DNA of 64,000 nt from Pseudooctadecabacter sp. (GCF_020627745.1 NZ_JAHDGE010000006.1:62001-126000), one strand, 5' to 3'. Positions 8,071-17,506 are shown, counted from the stretch's first letter. The notes: generated by a model from the letters alone, not told the origin. Translations and numbers: made by a program.

Positions 8071-8607
8071 ATGTCCTATCTTCTTGGCATTTCAGGCTCG
8101 CTGCGCGGGGAATCTACAAACACCAAACTGATCCGTGCGGCAGCAAAGGTGTATGGCGGCGCGTTTCACGAGGGTCATCTTCGGATGCCGCTTTATGACG
8201 GTGATCTGGAAGAGGCAGAGGGTATTCCCGCACCGGTCCAGACGCTGTCGGATCAGATCAAGGGTGCCGAAGCTGTGATCATCTCTACCCCAGAATACAA
8301 CAAATCCCTGTCCGGGGTTCTGAAAAACGCGTTGGACTGGGTCAGCCGGACGGACGGCAGCCCGTGGAAGGACAAGCCGGTTGCCATCATGTCGGCCACA
8401 GCCGGGCGCGCGGGCGGCGAGCGTGCACAATATGCGTTGCGGCTGTGCATGGTGCCGTTCGGCACGCGGATCATCCAGACGCCGGAGGTTCTTGTTGCGG
8501 CGAGCGGTCAGCAATTCGACGATGCCGGCGATCTGACCGGCGAGATGAACATCAAGACGGTGACCAACCTGATGGAGGCATTGAAGGCCGAGGTCGCGCG
8601 CGGCTAG
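8071..8607 (+). CDS. NADPH-dependent FMN reductase family protein
   Basis: Flavodoxin-fold flavoprotein of the NADPH-dependent FMN reductase / chromate-quinone reductase group, 178 residues. The phosphate-binding loop GISGSLRGESTNTKL is at the N-terminus, TPEYNKSLSGVLKNALDWVSR in the middle is the diagnostic flavin-binding block, and SATAGRAGGERAQYALR follows. It probably reduces quinones, azo compounds or metal oxyanions at the expense of NAD(P)H. GGAGG precedes the ATG by about 5 bases. It is divergent from the ThDP enzyme, with about 90 bases between their starts. Confidence 0.9.
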   Translation: MSYLLGISGSLRGESTNTKLIRAAAKVYGGAFHEGHLRMPLYDGDLEEAEGIPAPVQTLSDQIKGAEAVIISTPEYNKSLSGVLKNALDWVSRTDGSPWKDKPVAIMSATAGRAGGERAQYALRLCMVPFGTRIIQTPEVLVAASGQQFDDAGDLTGEMNIKTVTNLMEALKAEVARG

Positions 8608-8645
8608 TGCTTGCATGAGGGGTGTCTTTTCGCCAGCCTGAGGGC

Positions 8646-9431
8646 ATGAAAGACGGCGTCACAACACTGACCGACGTGATGGATCCCGCCCGTGCGCGGG
8701 CCTTGCAGGCAACTTTGGGCCTTCGGGTGACGGCTGACACAGGGGGCGCTCTGCCCCCGTTCTTTCACCACATCTATTTCTGGGACCCCCAGCCCCCCGG
8801 TGCCCTTGGTCGTGACGGCCATCCGGCGGTGGGGGATTTCATGCCCGACGTGGGACTACCACGCCGGATGTGGGCCGCCGGACGTTTGCTGTTTCACGCA
8901 CCGGTGCTGGCGGGAATACAGGCCGAGAAGCGCAGCGTGATTGACGGGGTGACACGCAAGGCCGGCCGGTCGGGGCCGTTGGCCTTTGTGCGCGTCCGCC
9001 ATGATATTTGGCAACGGGGCGCGGTCGTGCTGACGGAATGGCAAGATCTGGTGTACCGTGAAGAGGGTGGGAGCGCCGGTGTCGCGCCCGATGCGCGTGT
9101 CGACGAGACCCACCGCGAGGAGGCACATTTCGACAGCACGCTTTTGTTTCGGTATTCCGCGCTGACGTTCAACGGGCACCGCATCCATTATGACGCGGAT
9201 TATGCCCGCGAGGTTGAAGGCTATGACGGCCTGGTCAGCCACGGGCCATTGTTGGCCCAGCGGTTGATGCTGATGGGCGAGAGGATGCTGGCGCGGCCTT
9301 TGACGGACGTAACCTATCGTGCGACATCGCCCCTGACACTGCCCCGGTCGGCCACCTTGTGTTGGGCCGATGGCACCGCATGGGTGCGCGACCCTGACGG
9401 GGTGCAATGCATGATTGCGCAGATACGCTAG
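8646..9431 (+). CDS. MaoC-like / FAS1-type hydroxyacyl dehydratase
   Basis: A protein of about 261 residues of the double hot-dog hydratase type related to mesaconyl-C4-CoA and other acyl-CoA hydratases. The N-terminal half reads FFHHIYFWDPQPPGALGRDGHP, typical of these proteins. The C-terminal half carries the hydratase-2 motif RYSALTFNGHRIHYDADYA and SHGPLLAQRL. The acyl substrate is unknown. The start is uncertain: ATG 8646 has a Shine-Dalgarno-like GAGGG too close, and GTG 8622 has the same problem. Its stop codon overlaps the convergent FAD oxidoreductase gene by four bases (CTAG). Confidence 0.8.
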   Translation: MKDGVTTLTDVMDPARARALQATLGLRVTADTGGALPPFFHHIYFWDPQPPGALGRDGHPAVGDFMPDVGLPRRMWAAGRLLFHAPVLAGIQAEKRSVIDGVTRKAGRSGPLAFVRVRHDIWQRGAVVLTEWQDLVYREEGGSAGVAPDARVDETHREEAHFDSTLLFRYSALTFNGHRIHYDADYAREVEGYDGLVSHGPLLAQRLMLMGERMLARPLTDVTYRATSPLTLPRSATLCWADGTAWVRDPDGVQCMIAQIR

Positions 9432-10462
9432 AGGCTGCGGTCGGGTGCAAAATCCTCTGGGATCAGGTTTTCGCCGGTGGTGATCAAGTGCGCGAGCTGT
9501 TCGGCAGCAAGGGGTGCCATGCCGAAGCCGATCTTGAAGCCTCCGTTGGCGATGAAGTCCCCTTGGCGGAACGGGTGACGGCCCAGCATGGGTGCGCGCG
9601 TTCGGGCGCGGGGGCGGACACCGGCCCAGCGGATGAGTTCGGGGGCATCACGCAGCACAGGCATCAGGGCGCGGGCCTTGTCGAGCAGCGCATCGCACTG
9701 GGTATCCGTCGCAGTACCATCGTCGAAGTCGCGTTCTGTGGTGGACCCGATGGCTGTGGTCCCGTCGCCGTGGGGGATGATATGCAACCCGTCGATGAAT
9801 ACCTGCGGGGCATCGCGTGCATCGTGTGCCAGCAGTACGGCCTGACCTTTGATGCCCGCGCCCACAAGGCGGGTATGGCGCGCTGTCAGGTCTGCCAGAC
9901 CCTCGTGACCGGTGGCCCAGACAGTGGGGCCGCCGTGGCGGATGTCACCGGTGCTGATCTCACCCCCTTTGGCGCAGACCGCGGCGGCCAAGGCATCGCA
10001 GGCCTGACGGGGATGGATACGGGCGGACAGGGTGTCATGGACCCACAGGCCGGACGCGGAGGGCGGCGCGAAATCGCCCGGCTGGTCGGTGACCTGCCAG
10101 CGGGCGCGGCCCTGCCATAGGGTGTCTGCCCCCTTGGCGCGGTCCTTGGCCAACGCAACCCCCGCCTCGGCCAGAGGTTGCACCCGTCCCGTGCGGGCAT
10201 ATCCCGGATCGCACCCGCCGCAGGCTGCGACATCGGCCCACCAATCGTCGGCCATCAACAGGCTTTCCAGTTGAAATGCTTTTTTCGGGTTCCATTGTTC
10301 GGGAACATGGGGGGCAAGCGCGCCCACGATCCCGCCGGATGCGCCGGAGGCAACGCCGTTGGGGTCGATCACCTGAACACAAAGCCCACGTTTCAGCAGG
10401 GCCCAGGCCGTGGCCAGACCAAACACCCCTGCCCCGCGCACTGTCACGTCTGGCATTGCCAT
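9428..10462 (-). CDS. FAD-dependent oxidoreductase, candidate stand-alone MnmC1 module
   Basis: DAO-superfamily flavoprotein, 344 residues. The dinucleotide-binding motif VRGAGVFGLATAWALLKRG is at the N-terminus, and GASGGIVGALAPHVPE follows, resembling the GASG...GALYP segment of the oxidase half of E. coli MnmC. It also has GIKGQAVLL in the middle and NGGFKIGFGMAP near the end. The neighbouring divergent gene encodes the MnmC methyltransferase half (MnmD). That context suggests it removes the carboxymethyl group from cmnm5U34 of tRNA. A glycine/D-amino acid oxidase (ThiO/DadA type) is the alternative. AGGGGG lies 6 bases before the ATG. Confidence 0.75.
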   Translation of the reverse strand: MAMPDVTVRGAGVFGLATAWALLKRGLCVQVIDPNGVASGASGGIVGALAPHVPEQWNPKKAFQLESLLMADDWWADVAACGGCDPGYARTGRVQPLAEAGVALAKDRAKGADTLWQGRARWQVTDQPGDFAPPSASGLWVHDTLSARIHPRQACDALAAAVCAKGGEISTGDIRHGGPTVWATGHEGLADLTARHTRLVGAGIKGQAVLLAHDARDAPQVFIDGLHIIPHGDGTTAIGSTTERDFDDGTATDTQCDALLDKARALMPVLRDAPELIRWAGVRPRARTRAPMLGRHPFRQGDFIANGGFKIGFGMAPLAAEQLAHLITTGENLIPEDFAPDRSL

Positions 10463-10510
10463 TGCCGCCCCCTGCTTTCATGGTCTGGGCGAGACATAGG
10501 ACACAAAGAC

Positions 10511-11176
10511 ATGACAAACCAGCGGGCAGATCTGGACTGGCGCGAGGGCGGCGTGCCGGTGTCGCGCCAGTTCGACGACCCTTACTTTTCCCTTGATGAC
10601 GGCGTGGCAGAAACGCGGCACGTGTTTCTGGCTGGCAACGATCTGCCCACGCGGTTCAGGGGCGGCTTTCATGTGGCCGAATTGGGCTTTGGCACGGGTT
10701 TGAACTTTCTGGTGACATTGGCCGCGTGGCGGACGTCGGGCGTGCCGGGACGGTTGCAGTTCACCAGCTTTGAGGCCTTCCCCATGCGCGTTTCAGAGAT
10801 GGTCGAGGCTTTGTCCGCGCATGACGGGCTTCCGGTTGAGGTGTTTGCGATTGAGGATGATGTGATCCCCGCGCGCCTAAGCGGGCCCGACTACGACCTG
10901 CATGTGGTCTATGGCGATGCGCGGGACACTTTGGCGATCTGGAACGGTATGGCGGATGCGTGGTTTCTGGACGGATTTTCGCCTGCCAAGAACCCCGAAC
11001 TTTGGGGCGATCCGCTGCTGGCCGAGGTGGGTGCGCATACCGTGACGGGTGGCACCTGTGCGACTTACACTGCCGCCGGTTTTGTGCGGCGCGGGCTTGA
11101 GGCGGCGGGGTTCGACATCATGCGGACCCCCGGTTTCGGGCGCAAAAGGCACATGACCCGTGGGGTCAAACGATGA
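10511..11176 (+). CDS. mnmD: tRNA (5-methylaminomethyl-2-thiouridine34)-methyltransferase MnmD
   Basis: SAM-dependent methyltransferase that completes mnm5(s2)U34 in the tRNA wobble position, 221 residues. It corresponds to the N-terminal half of bifunctional MnmC. The SAM loop ELGFGTGLNF lies at about residues 57-66 and the signature DAWFLDGFSPAKNPELW at about 154-170. The short N-terminal LDWREGGVPVSRQFDDPYFS is typical. The start is ATG 10511, with a weak AGGA upstream. It is divergent from the FAD oxidoreductase with about 48 bases between their starts, and overlaps the next transporter gene by four bases. Confidence 0.92.
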   Translation: MTNQRADLDWREGGVPVSRQFDDPYFSLDDGVAETRHVFLAGNDLPTRFRGGFHVAELGFGTGLNFLVTLAAWRTSGVPGRLQFTSFEAFPMRVSEMVEALSAHDGLPVEVFAIEDDVIPARLSGPDYDLHVVYGDARDTLAIWNGMADAWFLDGFSPAKNPELWGDPLLAEVGAHTVTGGTCATYTAAGFVRRGLEAAGFDIMRTPGFGRKRHMTRGVKR

Positions 11177-12033
11177 AGGGCGACCGGTTGGGCATCTGGC
11201 TGATGGTGGCCACGACCTTTGTCTTCGCGGTGCAGGACGGGATCAGCCGCCATCTGGCAGGCGAATACAACGTGCTGATGATCGTGGCGATCCGGTACTG
11301 GTTCTTTGCCGCCTTCGTTATTGCGATTGCGCGGCGGCAGGCGGGGTCCATCCGTGCGGCAGCGGCCACGTCGCAGCCGTTGGTGCAGGGATTTCGGGGG
11401 CTGCTTTTGGCGGCTGAGATTTGCGTCATGGTCTGGGCCTTTGTGTTGTTGGGTCTGGTGGAGGCGCACGCGGTCTTTACGTGCTATCCACTGTTGGTGG
11501 CCGCCTTGTCCGGTCCGGTGTTGGGCGAACGCGTGGGCTGGCGACGTTGGGCGGCGATTGGCGTAGGGTTTGTGGGGGTTCTGATTATTCTGCAACCGGG
11601 GATCGCTGTCTTCAGTCCGGCGGCGGCGGTGCCATTATTGGCGGCGTTCATGTTTGCGCTGTACGGGCTGTTGACGCGCTACGTGGCGCGACGCGACAGC
11701 ACCGCGACGTCGTTCTTTTGGACAGGTGTGACGGGTGCCGTGATGATGACCCCGTTGGGTCTTTGGGCGTGGGAGCCGATGATCCGCACAGATTGGGTCT
11801 GGATGGGTGCGCTGTGTATCACCGGCGCGTCTGGTCATTGGTTGTTGATCAAGACCTATGAGGTGGCGGAGGCCAGTTCGGTGCAGCCTTTTGCCTATCT
11901 GCAACTGGTTTTCGCCAGCGCCATCGGACTGGTGATCTTCGGTGAGGTGCTGGCCCTGAACGTCGCTATCGGTGCGGGGCTGGTTGTTGCGGCGGGGTTG
12001 TTTACCCTGTGGCGCGCCCAAAAGGCGGCCTGA
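11173..12033 (+). CDS. EamA/DMT-family transporter
   Basis: Inner-membrane protein of the drug/metabolite transporter superfamily, 286 residues, with two EamA repeats and about ten predicted hydrophobic helices. It starts MKGDRLGIWLMVATTFVFAVQD, the common start of these exporters. The first repeat has the acidic position in FRGLLLAAEICVMVWAF and the second has VAEASSVQPFAYLQLVFAS, both standard. The substrate cannot be assigned. It shares ATGA with the mnmD stop, so it is cotranscribed and probably translationally coupled, although no functional link to tRNA modification is evident. Confidence 0.88.
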   Translation: MKGDRLGIWLMVATTFVFAVQDGISRHLAGEYNVLMIVAIRYWFFAAFVIAIARRQAGSIRAAAATSQPLVQGFRGLLLAAEICVMVWAFVLLGLVEAHAVFTCYPLLVAALSGPVLGERVGWRRWAAIGVGFVGVLIILQPGIAVFSPAAAVPLLAAFMFALYGLLTRYVARRDSTATSFFWTGVTGAVMMTPLGLWAWEPMIRTDWVWMGALCITGASGHWLLIKTYEVAEASSVQPFAYLQLVFASAIGLVIFGEVLALNVAIGAGLVVAAGLFTLWRAQKAA

Positions 12034-12037
12034 TCGT

Positions 12038-14230
12038 CTATTCGCCCGCGCGTGCCACCGGTCGCACCGGGGCCGGGCCCGACGGGGCCGGAGGCGCATC
12101 GGGCGTCCGGTCGGATAGCGGCACGGACACCGGCGCCGGAGAGGGTTCTGGTTGGGGTGTCGACGCGGGGTCGGAAACGGGTTCAATGACGGGATCAGAG
12201 AGGTCAGGCTGTGCCTGCCGTGCCGGTCTGTCCGGACGCGCCACGGGACGGATCAAGGGGACTTCTCCGATCAGAAGGTCGGTGAACCGAACGGGGCCTG
12301 TGCCCCCCGTCAGACGCGCGCGGTAGACAGGGATCCCTTCGGTCACGCGCATGACGTAATTGCGGGTCTCGCGGAACGGGATGTGTTCGATCCAGTCGAC
12401 AATATCGACCCGGTCACCGCCGCTGACGGTGCGACGCGGATCGCCTCGGTCCTCCATCCAGGTGCGGGGCCGTCCGGGGCCTGCGTTGTATCCGGCCGCG
12501 ATCATCACGGGGCTGTTCCCGAAAAGCCGCGTCAGATAAGCGAGGTATTCGGACCCCAGGGCCACGTTGTACTGCCAGTCCGTCGTCAGCCGACCCCTGT
12601 TGTAGGGCAGATCGAGCCAACCGGCCACGTCGCTGGCCGTTCCCGGCATCAGTTGCATCAATCCCAGCGCGCCGACAGAACTGCCCGCATCGAGCCGGAA
12701 TTCGGATTCCTGCCGTGCAATGGACAAGGCAAGGGCCGGTTCAACCGGAAGGTCGAGGCCAGCCATGGGGTGGATGGGAAAATAGACGTCGTGCACGACG
12801 GTGCCTTCGCGCACGGCGGTCTTGGCGGCGAGGACAGTGTAGAACGGTTCGTCGAGATCCATAAGCATCTCGCCCAGTTGGCCAAGGTCCTGTCGCGACA
12901 TATCCGCCGCTGCATCGCGGATGAACAAGACGGCAGACCCGCGTTCACCCGCATCCAAAAGGGCCAGTCCGGCCCGCACCAGATCGTTTTGCAAAACGCG
13001 CCCCGTGCGCCAATCGCCAAAATCGTCGCCGCCCGCCAGATCCGGATCCAGCGTCAGCCCAAGACGTTCTGCCGACAACAGCCCGTAGAAAGATGTTTGA
13101 TGCTGCGCACCGGCCTGAAAGGATGCCACCGCGGCCTCTGCATTGCCGAGCCCCTCGTGGGCGCGGCCCAGCCAGTAGCCCGCGCGGCCCTTGGATATGG
13201 GAGACGTCACAGAGGCATCGAACGCCTCAAAATGGCGCAAGGCGCGTTCAAAATCGCGCTGGTAGGTCAGCGCGATGTATCCGGCGAGCCATTCAAGATC
13301 GGAATAATTCGCCTCTTCGGGGTCGATAAAGTGGTTTGCGGCCATGGCATAGGCGCGATCCACGTTGCCTTCGCGCATCTGCCAGCGGGCCAGCGTGCGC
13401 CGCCAGGACCCCCAGCGCCACGGCACGCCCAGCGCTTCAGCCGAGGTGGATTGGGCCAGCAGCAGTTCTGACGCATTCGTCCAGTCGCTGCGGTCCGCCA
13501 GCCAGTTGAAGCGGTCATAGGCCAGCCCCGGATCGGACCGGAGCCGTTCGGGCACAAGGGCGCGCCGGTCTTCAAGATCGCCCGCCTTGGTGATGTAGCC
13601 GATGCGCGCGCGCACCAGTGCGGCGGTGCCTTCGTCCAGCAGCGGCAAAACATTAAGGGCATCCGAAGTACGCCAGCGCCACAGTAGCATATCGGCGCGC
13701 GCGTCATGCAACGGGGCCACCACATCGGGATAGGCGTCAAGAATTGTCTGGAAGCCGAAGCGCGTCAGGCCGGATGTCGTCCAGACTGCGGCAAGCATCG
13801 TTTCGGCCTCCGTCCGGCGACCGGCCCGGATCAGCGCGCCTGCATAGGCCGCAGCACCTTCGCCGGTTTCGACGTCATGACCATCAAAAAACGTCAGAAT
13901 GTCGATGTCGGAGACATTTGCATTAATCCGCCGTTCAGCCGCCGCGCGGATGCGTGACAGACCGGGCCAGTCAGGGCGGCTGGCCAGAAAGTCCATGTAG
14001 GTTTCAAACGGCACGCCGGTTGTATCGTCGTCCCGCAGGTAAAGCCATTGCACCACATCGCGTTCAAGCGGGTCGATTTCCGGTTCGACAGAGAAGACGG
14101 CGTCACCGTCGCCGGACCGGAGCTGCGCAACAGCCTCGAAAAATTCCGGGGACGAGACGGGCTGGCCCGATGTGGGGCTGCCCAAAAGGGCCATGGCCGC
14201 CACGAGGGACGGGCCGAATTTTCTGAACAT
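12038..14230 (-). CDS. Soluble lytic murein transglycosylase (Slt70-like)
   Basis: Periplasmic peptidoglycan lyase, 730 residues, cleaving MurNAc-GlcNAc bonds to leave 1,6-anhydro ends. After a signal peptide (MFRKFGPSLVAAMALLGSP) comes a long alpha-superhelical region with tandem tetratricopeptide-like helices. The goose-lysozyme-type catalytic domain has the catalytic Glu in RQESEFRLDAGSSVGALGLM and the second motif in AAGYNAGPGRPRTWM. The C-terminal about 70 residues are rich in Pro, Ser and Asp (PEPSPAPVSVPLS) and probably flexible. It is divergent from dapA across a region of about 175 bases. Confidence 0.92.
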   Translation of the reverse strand: MFRKFGPSLVAAMALLGSPTSGQPVSSPEFFEAVAQLRSGDGDAVFSVEPEIDPLERDVVQWLYLRDDDTTGVPFETYMDFLASRPDWPGLSRIRAAAERRINANVSDIDILTFFDGHDVETGEGAAAYAGALIRAGRRTEAETMLAAVWTTSGLTRFGFQTILDAYPDVVAPLHDARADMLLWRWRTSDALNVLPLLDEGTAALVRARIGYITKAGDLEDRRALVPERLRSDPGLAYDRFNWLADRSDWTNASELLLAQSTSAEALGVPWRWGSWRRTLARWQMREGNVDRAYAMAANHFIDPEEANYSDLEWLAGYIALTYQRDFERALRHFEAFDASVTSPISKGRAGYWLGRAHEGLGNAEAAVASFQAGAQHQTSFYGLLSAERLGLTLDPDLAGGDDFGDWRTGRVLQNDLVRAGLALLDAGERGSAVLFIRDAAADMSRQDLGQLGEMLMDLDEPFYTVLAAKTAVREGTVVHDVYFPIHPMAGLDLPVEPALALSIARQESEFRLDAGSSVGALGLMQLMPGTASDVAGWLDLPYNRGRLTTDWQYNVALGSEYLAYLTRLFGNSPVMIAAGYNAGPGRPRTWMEDRGDPRRTVSGGDRVDIVDWIEHIPFRETRNYVMRVTEGIPVYRARLTGGTGPVRFTDLLIGEVPLIRPVARPDRPARQAQPDLSDPVIEPVSDPASTPQPEPSPAPVSVPLSDRTPDAPPAPSGPAPVRPVARAGE

Positions 14231-14406
14231 CTGGTCGCCTCCTGCTCCGGATGACTGGACGCCGCGCGGGGCGGGTGCTGTTGTGGTTACAACAAATCTA
14301 AGTCGACTTGAGCGGGCTACAACTCACAAACTTGGCAAAGGCGGAAAACCCCGTTAGGGGACGTGGGATTCACGGGCACTGCCCCCCAACTGAAAGGATG
14401 CGTATC

Positions 14407-15279
14407 ATGCTGAAGGGTTCTCTCCCCGCTTTGGTGACGCCGTTCAAGGACGGCCAGTTGGATCTTGATACGCTGAAAAAACTGGTGGAGTGGCATATCG
14501 AACAGGGCAGTCATGGTCTGGTGCCGGTGGGCACGACCGGCGAAAGCCCGACCCTGACCCATGCGGAACACGATCTGGTGGTTGAAACGGTGGTCAAGGC
14601 CGCTGCGGGGCGTATCCCCGTGGTCGCTGGTGCGGGGTCAAACAACACCGCGGAAACCGTGCGTCTGGTGAAGGCGGCCAAGGTCGCCGGGGCCGACGCG
14701 GCGTTGGTCGTGACGCCCTACTACAACAAGCCCACCCAGCGCGGGTTGATCGCGCATTTTACCGCCGCCGCCGACTGCGGGTTGCCGATTGTGATTTACA
14801 ACATTCCAGGCCGGTCTGTTGTCGACATGACGCCCGAGACGATGGGCGTTCTGGCGCAGCACGAGAACATCCTTGGCGTCAAGGATGCCACCGGTGATCT
14901 GGCGCGGGTGCCCAACCAACGGCTGAGTTGCGGCACGGACTTTGTCCAGCTGTCGGGCGAGGACCCCACTGCCATCGGGTTCAATGCCCAAGGCGGGGTG
15001 GGCTGTATTTCGGTGACGGCCAATGTTGCGCCCGCCCTGTGCGCGCAAATGCAGGAGGCCACTTTGGCCGGCGATTACCCCGCCGCGCTGGCGCTGAACG
15101 ACCGGTTGATGCCGCTGCACAAGGCGATCTTTACAGAACCGGGGCTGGTTGGTGCGAAATACGGGATGTCCCTTCTGGGCCTGTGTTCGGACGAGGTGCG
15201 TTCGCCCCTTACAGGTCTGGAAGACAGCACCAAAACCAAGATGCGCGATGCCATGGTTCATGCGGGCCTGTTGAACTAG
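14407..15279 (+). CDS. dapA: 4-hydroxy-tetrahydrodipicolinate synthase
   Basis: First committed enzyme of lysine/diaminopimelate synthesis, condensing pyruvate with aspartate semialdehyde. It has 290 residues, the normal length for this aldolase-fold (TIM barrel) family. [12 protein letters not shown] is near residue 40, the conserved Tyr is in [12 protein letters not shown], and the Schiff-base Lys is in [11 protein letters not shown]. The start at 14407 ([13 protein letters not shown]) matches family N-termini and has GAAAGG nine bases upstream; ATG 14398 touches that site and is unlikely. Its stop overlaps the convergent YcaQ-like gene by CTAG. Confidence 0.96.
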   Translation: MLKGSLPALVTPFKDGQLDLDTLKKLVEWHIEQGSHGLVPVGTTGESPTLTHAEHDLVVETVVKAAAGRIPVVAGAGSNNTAETVRLVKAAKVAGADAALVVTPYYNKPTQRGLIAHFTAAADCGLPIVIYNIPGRSVVDMTPETMGVLAQHENILGVKDATGDLARVPNQRLSCGTDFVQLSGEDPTAIGFNAQGGVGCISVTANVAPALCAQMQEATLAGDYPAALALNDRLMPLHKAIFTEPGLVGAKYGMSLLGLCSDEVRSPLTGLEDSTKTKMRDAMVHAGLLN

Positions 15280-16475
15280 CCCGCTTTGCCGGATTTGAGC
15301 CATTCCGGCGACCATTCCACATCACAGCTGCCCACAAAGGTGGCGACACGTTCGATTTCAGCCGCGAGTGCTGCGACGCGCGCTTTGCCCATGCGGATGC
15401 CCTGTTCGGGCCAGAAGGCCGTGACCAGAGTGCGATCACCGTCGCGTCTGGTGTCGATGCGGCCAATGATGCGATCCCCCTGCATCACGGGGAAAACGTA
15501 GTAGCCATACTGGCGTTTTGGCGCGGGCACGAAAATTTCGATGCGGTAGCGAAAGCCCCAAAGGCGTTCGGCACGTTTGCGGTCGCGCAGGGCGGGATCG
15601 AAGGGGGAGAGAAGCCGCACCCGTGCGTTCGGCTCTGGCGGGGCGCTATTGAGTATTTCCGGCAAAACGAAGCAGCGGCGGAGCGTGCCATCGTGAGACT
15701 GGATGTCCGCCTCGATGATGGTTCGGGAGGTGAGCGCACGGGCGCACCATGCCTTGGCCTGTGCGGGGGTGGCGATGGCGTAAAAGGCCGCCAGTTCGCC
15801 GGAGGTCGCAAAACCCAAGCGGTCGAGGGCCGTGCGGCAGGCCCAGTCGACCATCTCCTCCTGCGGCACGCGGGCGTTGAGGTGTTCGGGGGGAATAACC
15901 CGTTCGGTCAGGTCATAGTATTTGCGAAACCCGCGCCGGTGGCAGACGGAAAGGTCGCCCGAGCGCCAGAGGTATTCGAGGGCGGTTTTGGACGGGTGCC
16001 AATCCCACCAGCCGCCTGATGTCCGGTCTTCGTTTTCGCCGACATCCATGGAGGAACAGGCACCGGCGTCTGCGATTTGCCGCATTACCGCGTCGAGTTG
16101 GTCGCGAAACCCGTCGCGTCGCCATGCATCCCATTTGGCATCCATGTGCGCTTTGTCCCGCGCGAATTTGTGCCGCCAGACGGGAAAGCGGGTCATGGGG
16201 ATAACGGAGGCATCGTGCGTCCAGTGTTCAAACGCACCGCGTGTCTTCATCAGACGGGGCAGGTTCGGGGGACGGTATTGCTGCCGGCGCGACCACAGGA
16301 TCAGGTCATGCGCGCGGGCCAGTGTGTTGACGCTGTCGACCTGCACGAACCCGAGATCGTCGATGACCTGTTGAAGGTCGGCGCCCTTGCCCGGCCCGCT
16401 GCGGGGGCCCAGCAAAAGGTGTCGGTCCAGAAACAGGCGGCGCGCTGTTTGATTGTCGATCAGGGGGCGGGTCAT
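15276..16475 (-). CDS. Winged-helix DNA glycosylase-like protein (YcaQ/AlkX family)
   Basis: A protein of about 399 residues of the HTH_42 family, which includes E. coli YcaQ, a glycosylase that unhooks DNA interstrand crosslinks. [17 protein letters not shown] at the N-terminus, [20 protein letters not shown], and [13 protein letters not shown] are the characteristic blocks; the last contains the family's short acidic-histidine motif. The C-terminal part has [16 protein letters not shown]. The function is known for a few members and inferred here. The start is uncertain between 16475 (MTRPLID) and 16502. It is divergent from smpB with a short gap. Confidence 0.85.
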   Translation of the reverse strand: MTRPLIDNQTARRLFLDRHLLLGPRSGPGKGADLQQVIDDLGFVQVDSVNTLARAHDLILWSRRQQYRPPNLPRLMKTRGAFEHWTHDASVIPMTRFPVWRHKFARDKAHMDAKWDAWRRDGFRDQLDAVMRQIADAGACSSMDVGENEDRTSGGWWDWHPSKTALEYLWRSGDLSVCHRRGFRKYYDLTERVIPPEHLNARVPQEEMVDWACRTALDRLGFATSGELAAFYAIATPAQAKAWCARALTSRTIIEADIQSHDGTLRRCFVLPEILNSAPPEPNARVRLLSPFDPALRDRKRAERLWGFRYRIEIFVPAPKRQYGYYVFPVMQGDRIIGRIDTRRDGDRTLVTAFWPEQGIRMGKARVAALAAEIERVATFVGSCDVEWSPEWLKSGKAG

Positions 16476-16548
16476 GGGCATCCTTGGCGTGGTTTCAGGC
16501 ATGCTACGGGTTGCCGCGCCCTATGCCATCCCCTATCTGCAACGGATC

Positions 16549-17022
16549 ATGGCCAAAAAAGACGACAATCCGAATTACAAGGTGATCGCCGAAAACCGGC
16601 GGGCACGGTACGATTACGCCATCGAGGATGACCTTGAGTGCGGGATCATGCTGTCGGGGTCCGAGGTGAAATCCCTGCGCACGGGACAATCCAACATCGC
16701 GGACAGTTATGCCTCGGTCGAGGATGGGGAGTTGTGGCTGACCAACGCTTATATCGCGCCCTACAAACAGGCGATGTTTCCCCATGAGGAACGCGCGCGG
16801 CGCAAGCTGCTGGTGTCGCGGCGGGAACTGGCGCGGTTGTGGAATGCGACCCAGCGGCAGGGGATGACCCTTGTCCCGCTGGTCATGTATTTCAATCACA
16901 AAGGCCGTGTGAAGGTGAAGATCGCCATCGCGAAAGGCAAACAGAAGCAGGACAAGCGCGCCACGGAGGCCAAGCGCGACTGGGGGCGTCAAAAGGCCCG
17001 GCTTCTGCGCCACGGGGAATAG
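16549..17022 (+). CDS. smpB: SsrA-binding protein SmpB
   Basis: Small basic RNA-binding protein, 157 residues, which delivers tmRNA to stalled ribosomes for trans-translation. Typical elements are [20 protein letters not shown], the block [14 protein letters not shown], the segment [10 protein letters not shown], and the basic C-terminal tail [22 protein letters not shown], which becomes ordered in the ribosome. The start at 16549 ([11 protein letters not shown]) was chosen from family N-termini. Upstream in-frame codons run into the divergent YcaQ-like gene. dapA-smpB proximity is common in Rhodobacteraceae as I recall. Confidence 0.95.
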   Translation: MAKKDDNPNYKVIAENRRARYDYAIEDDLECGIMLSGSEVKSLRTGQSNIADSYASVEDGELWLTNAYIAPYKQAMFPHEERARRKLLVSRRELARLWNATQRQGMTLVPLVMYFNHKGRVKVKIAIAKGKQKQDKRATEAKRDWGRQKARLLRHGE

Positions 17023-17144
17023 GCGGCGCAAGCTCCCCTATTGATTGAAAACCGACTTCTGTTAGCCTGCGCGCAGCACATGCTTTGGTGGGCGGAGCCT
17101 GTGCGAATTTGAATATTCGCCCCCCTCAGGAAGGATTGGGAACT

Positions 17145-17453
17145 ATGGAAATGATTATGGGACTGCTGATCCCCGCGATTTCAGGCGCAGTGGGCGGCAA
17201 TATTACAGGCAAGATTTCCGAAGCGTTGAATGCAGGCGGGGTGTTGAACACTGTCATGGGCGCAATCGGCGGCGCGGGCGCTGGAACGATCCTCAGCCAG
17301 CTGGGCATGGATGCGTCCATGGTTGACGGTGCAGCAGACGCGGCGGGCGGCATGGACATCGGCGCCCTTATCGGCGCTGTGGGTGGAGGCGCTGCCGGTG
17401 GTGGCGTTCTGGCGTCCATCGTGGGTGTCATCAAATCTGCGATGAACAAGTAA
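17145..17453 (+). CDS. Small glycine-rich hydrophobic protein of unknown function
   Basis: A 102-residue protein, about one quarter glycine, with alternating Gly/Ala and Ile/Val/Leu. It starts MEMIMGLLIPAISGAVGGNITG and later has GAIGGAGAGTILSQLG and GAVGGGAAGGGVLASIVG. The spacing of glycines resembles glycine-zipper membrane segments, so membrane association is likely. Similar short proteins are common in Alphaproteobacteria, but I know no demonstrated role. AGGAAGG lies about 9 bases before the ATG. A small inverted repeat, GCGAAT-N6-ATTCGC (17103-17120), lies just before the ribosome site. A strong terminator follows. Confidence 0.72.
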   Translation: MEMIMGLLIPAISGAVGGNITGKISEALNAGGVLNTVMGAIGGAGAGTILSQLGMDASMVDGAADAAGGMDIGALIGAVGGGAAGGGVLASIVGVIKSAMNK

Positions 17454-17478
17454 AGACAGACCTGTATAAATGTGGGTC

Positions 17479-17506
17479 GGGCGTTCCTTCGGGGGCGCCC
17501 TTTTTT
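17479..17506 (+). terminator. Rho-independent terminator
   Basis: GGGCGTTCC pairs with GGGGCGCCC (two G-T pairs) around a TTCG tetraloop and is followed by six T. It ends the transcript of the glycine-rich protein gene. Confidence 0.88.

Noticed and set aside
12152..13471. 439-codon plus-strand ORF opposite the transglycosylase gene
   Set aside because: No family motif, and the minus strand encodes a complete Slt-type enzyme with signal peptide and catalytic Glu.
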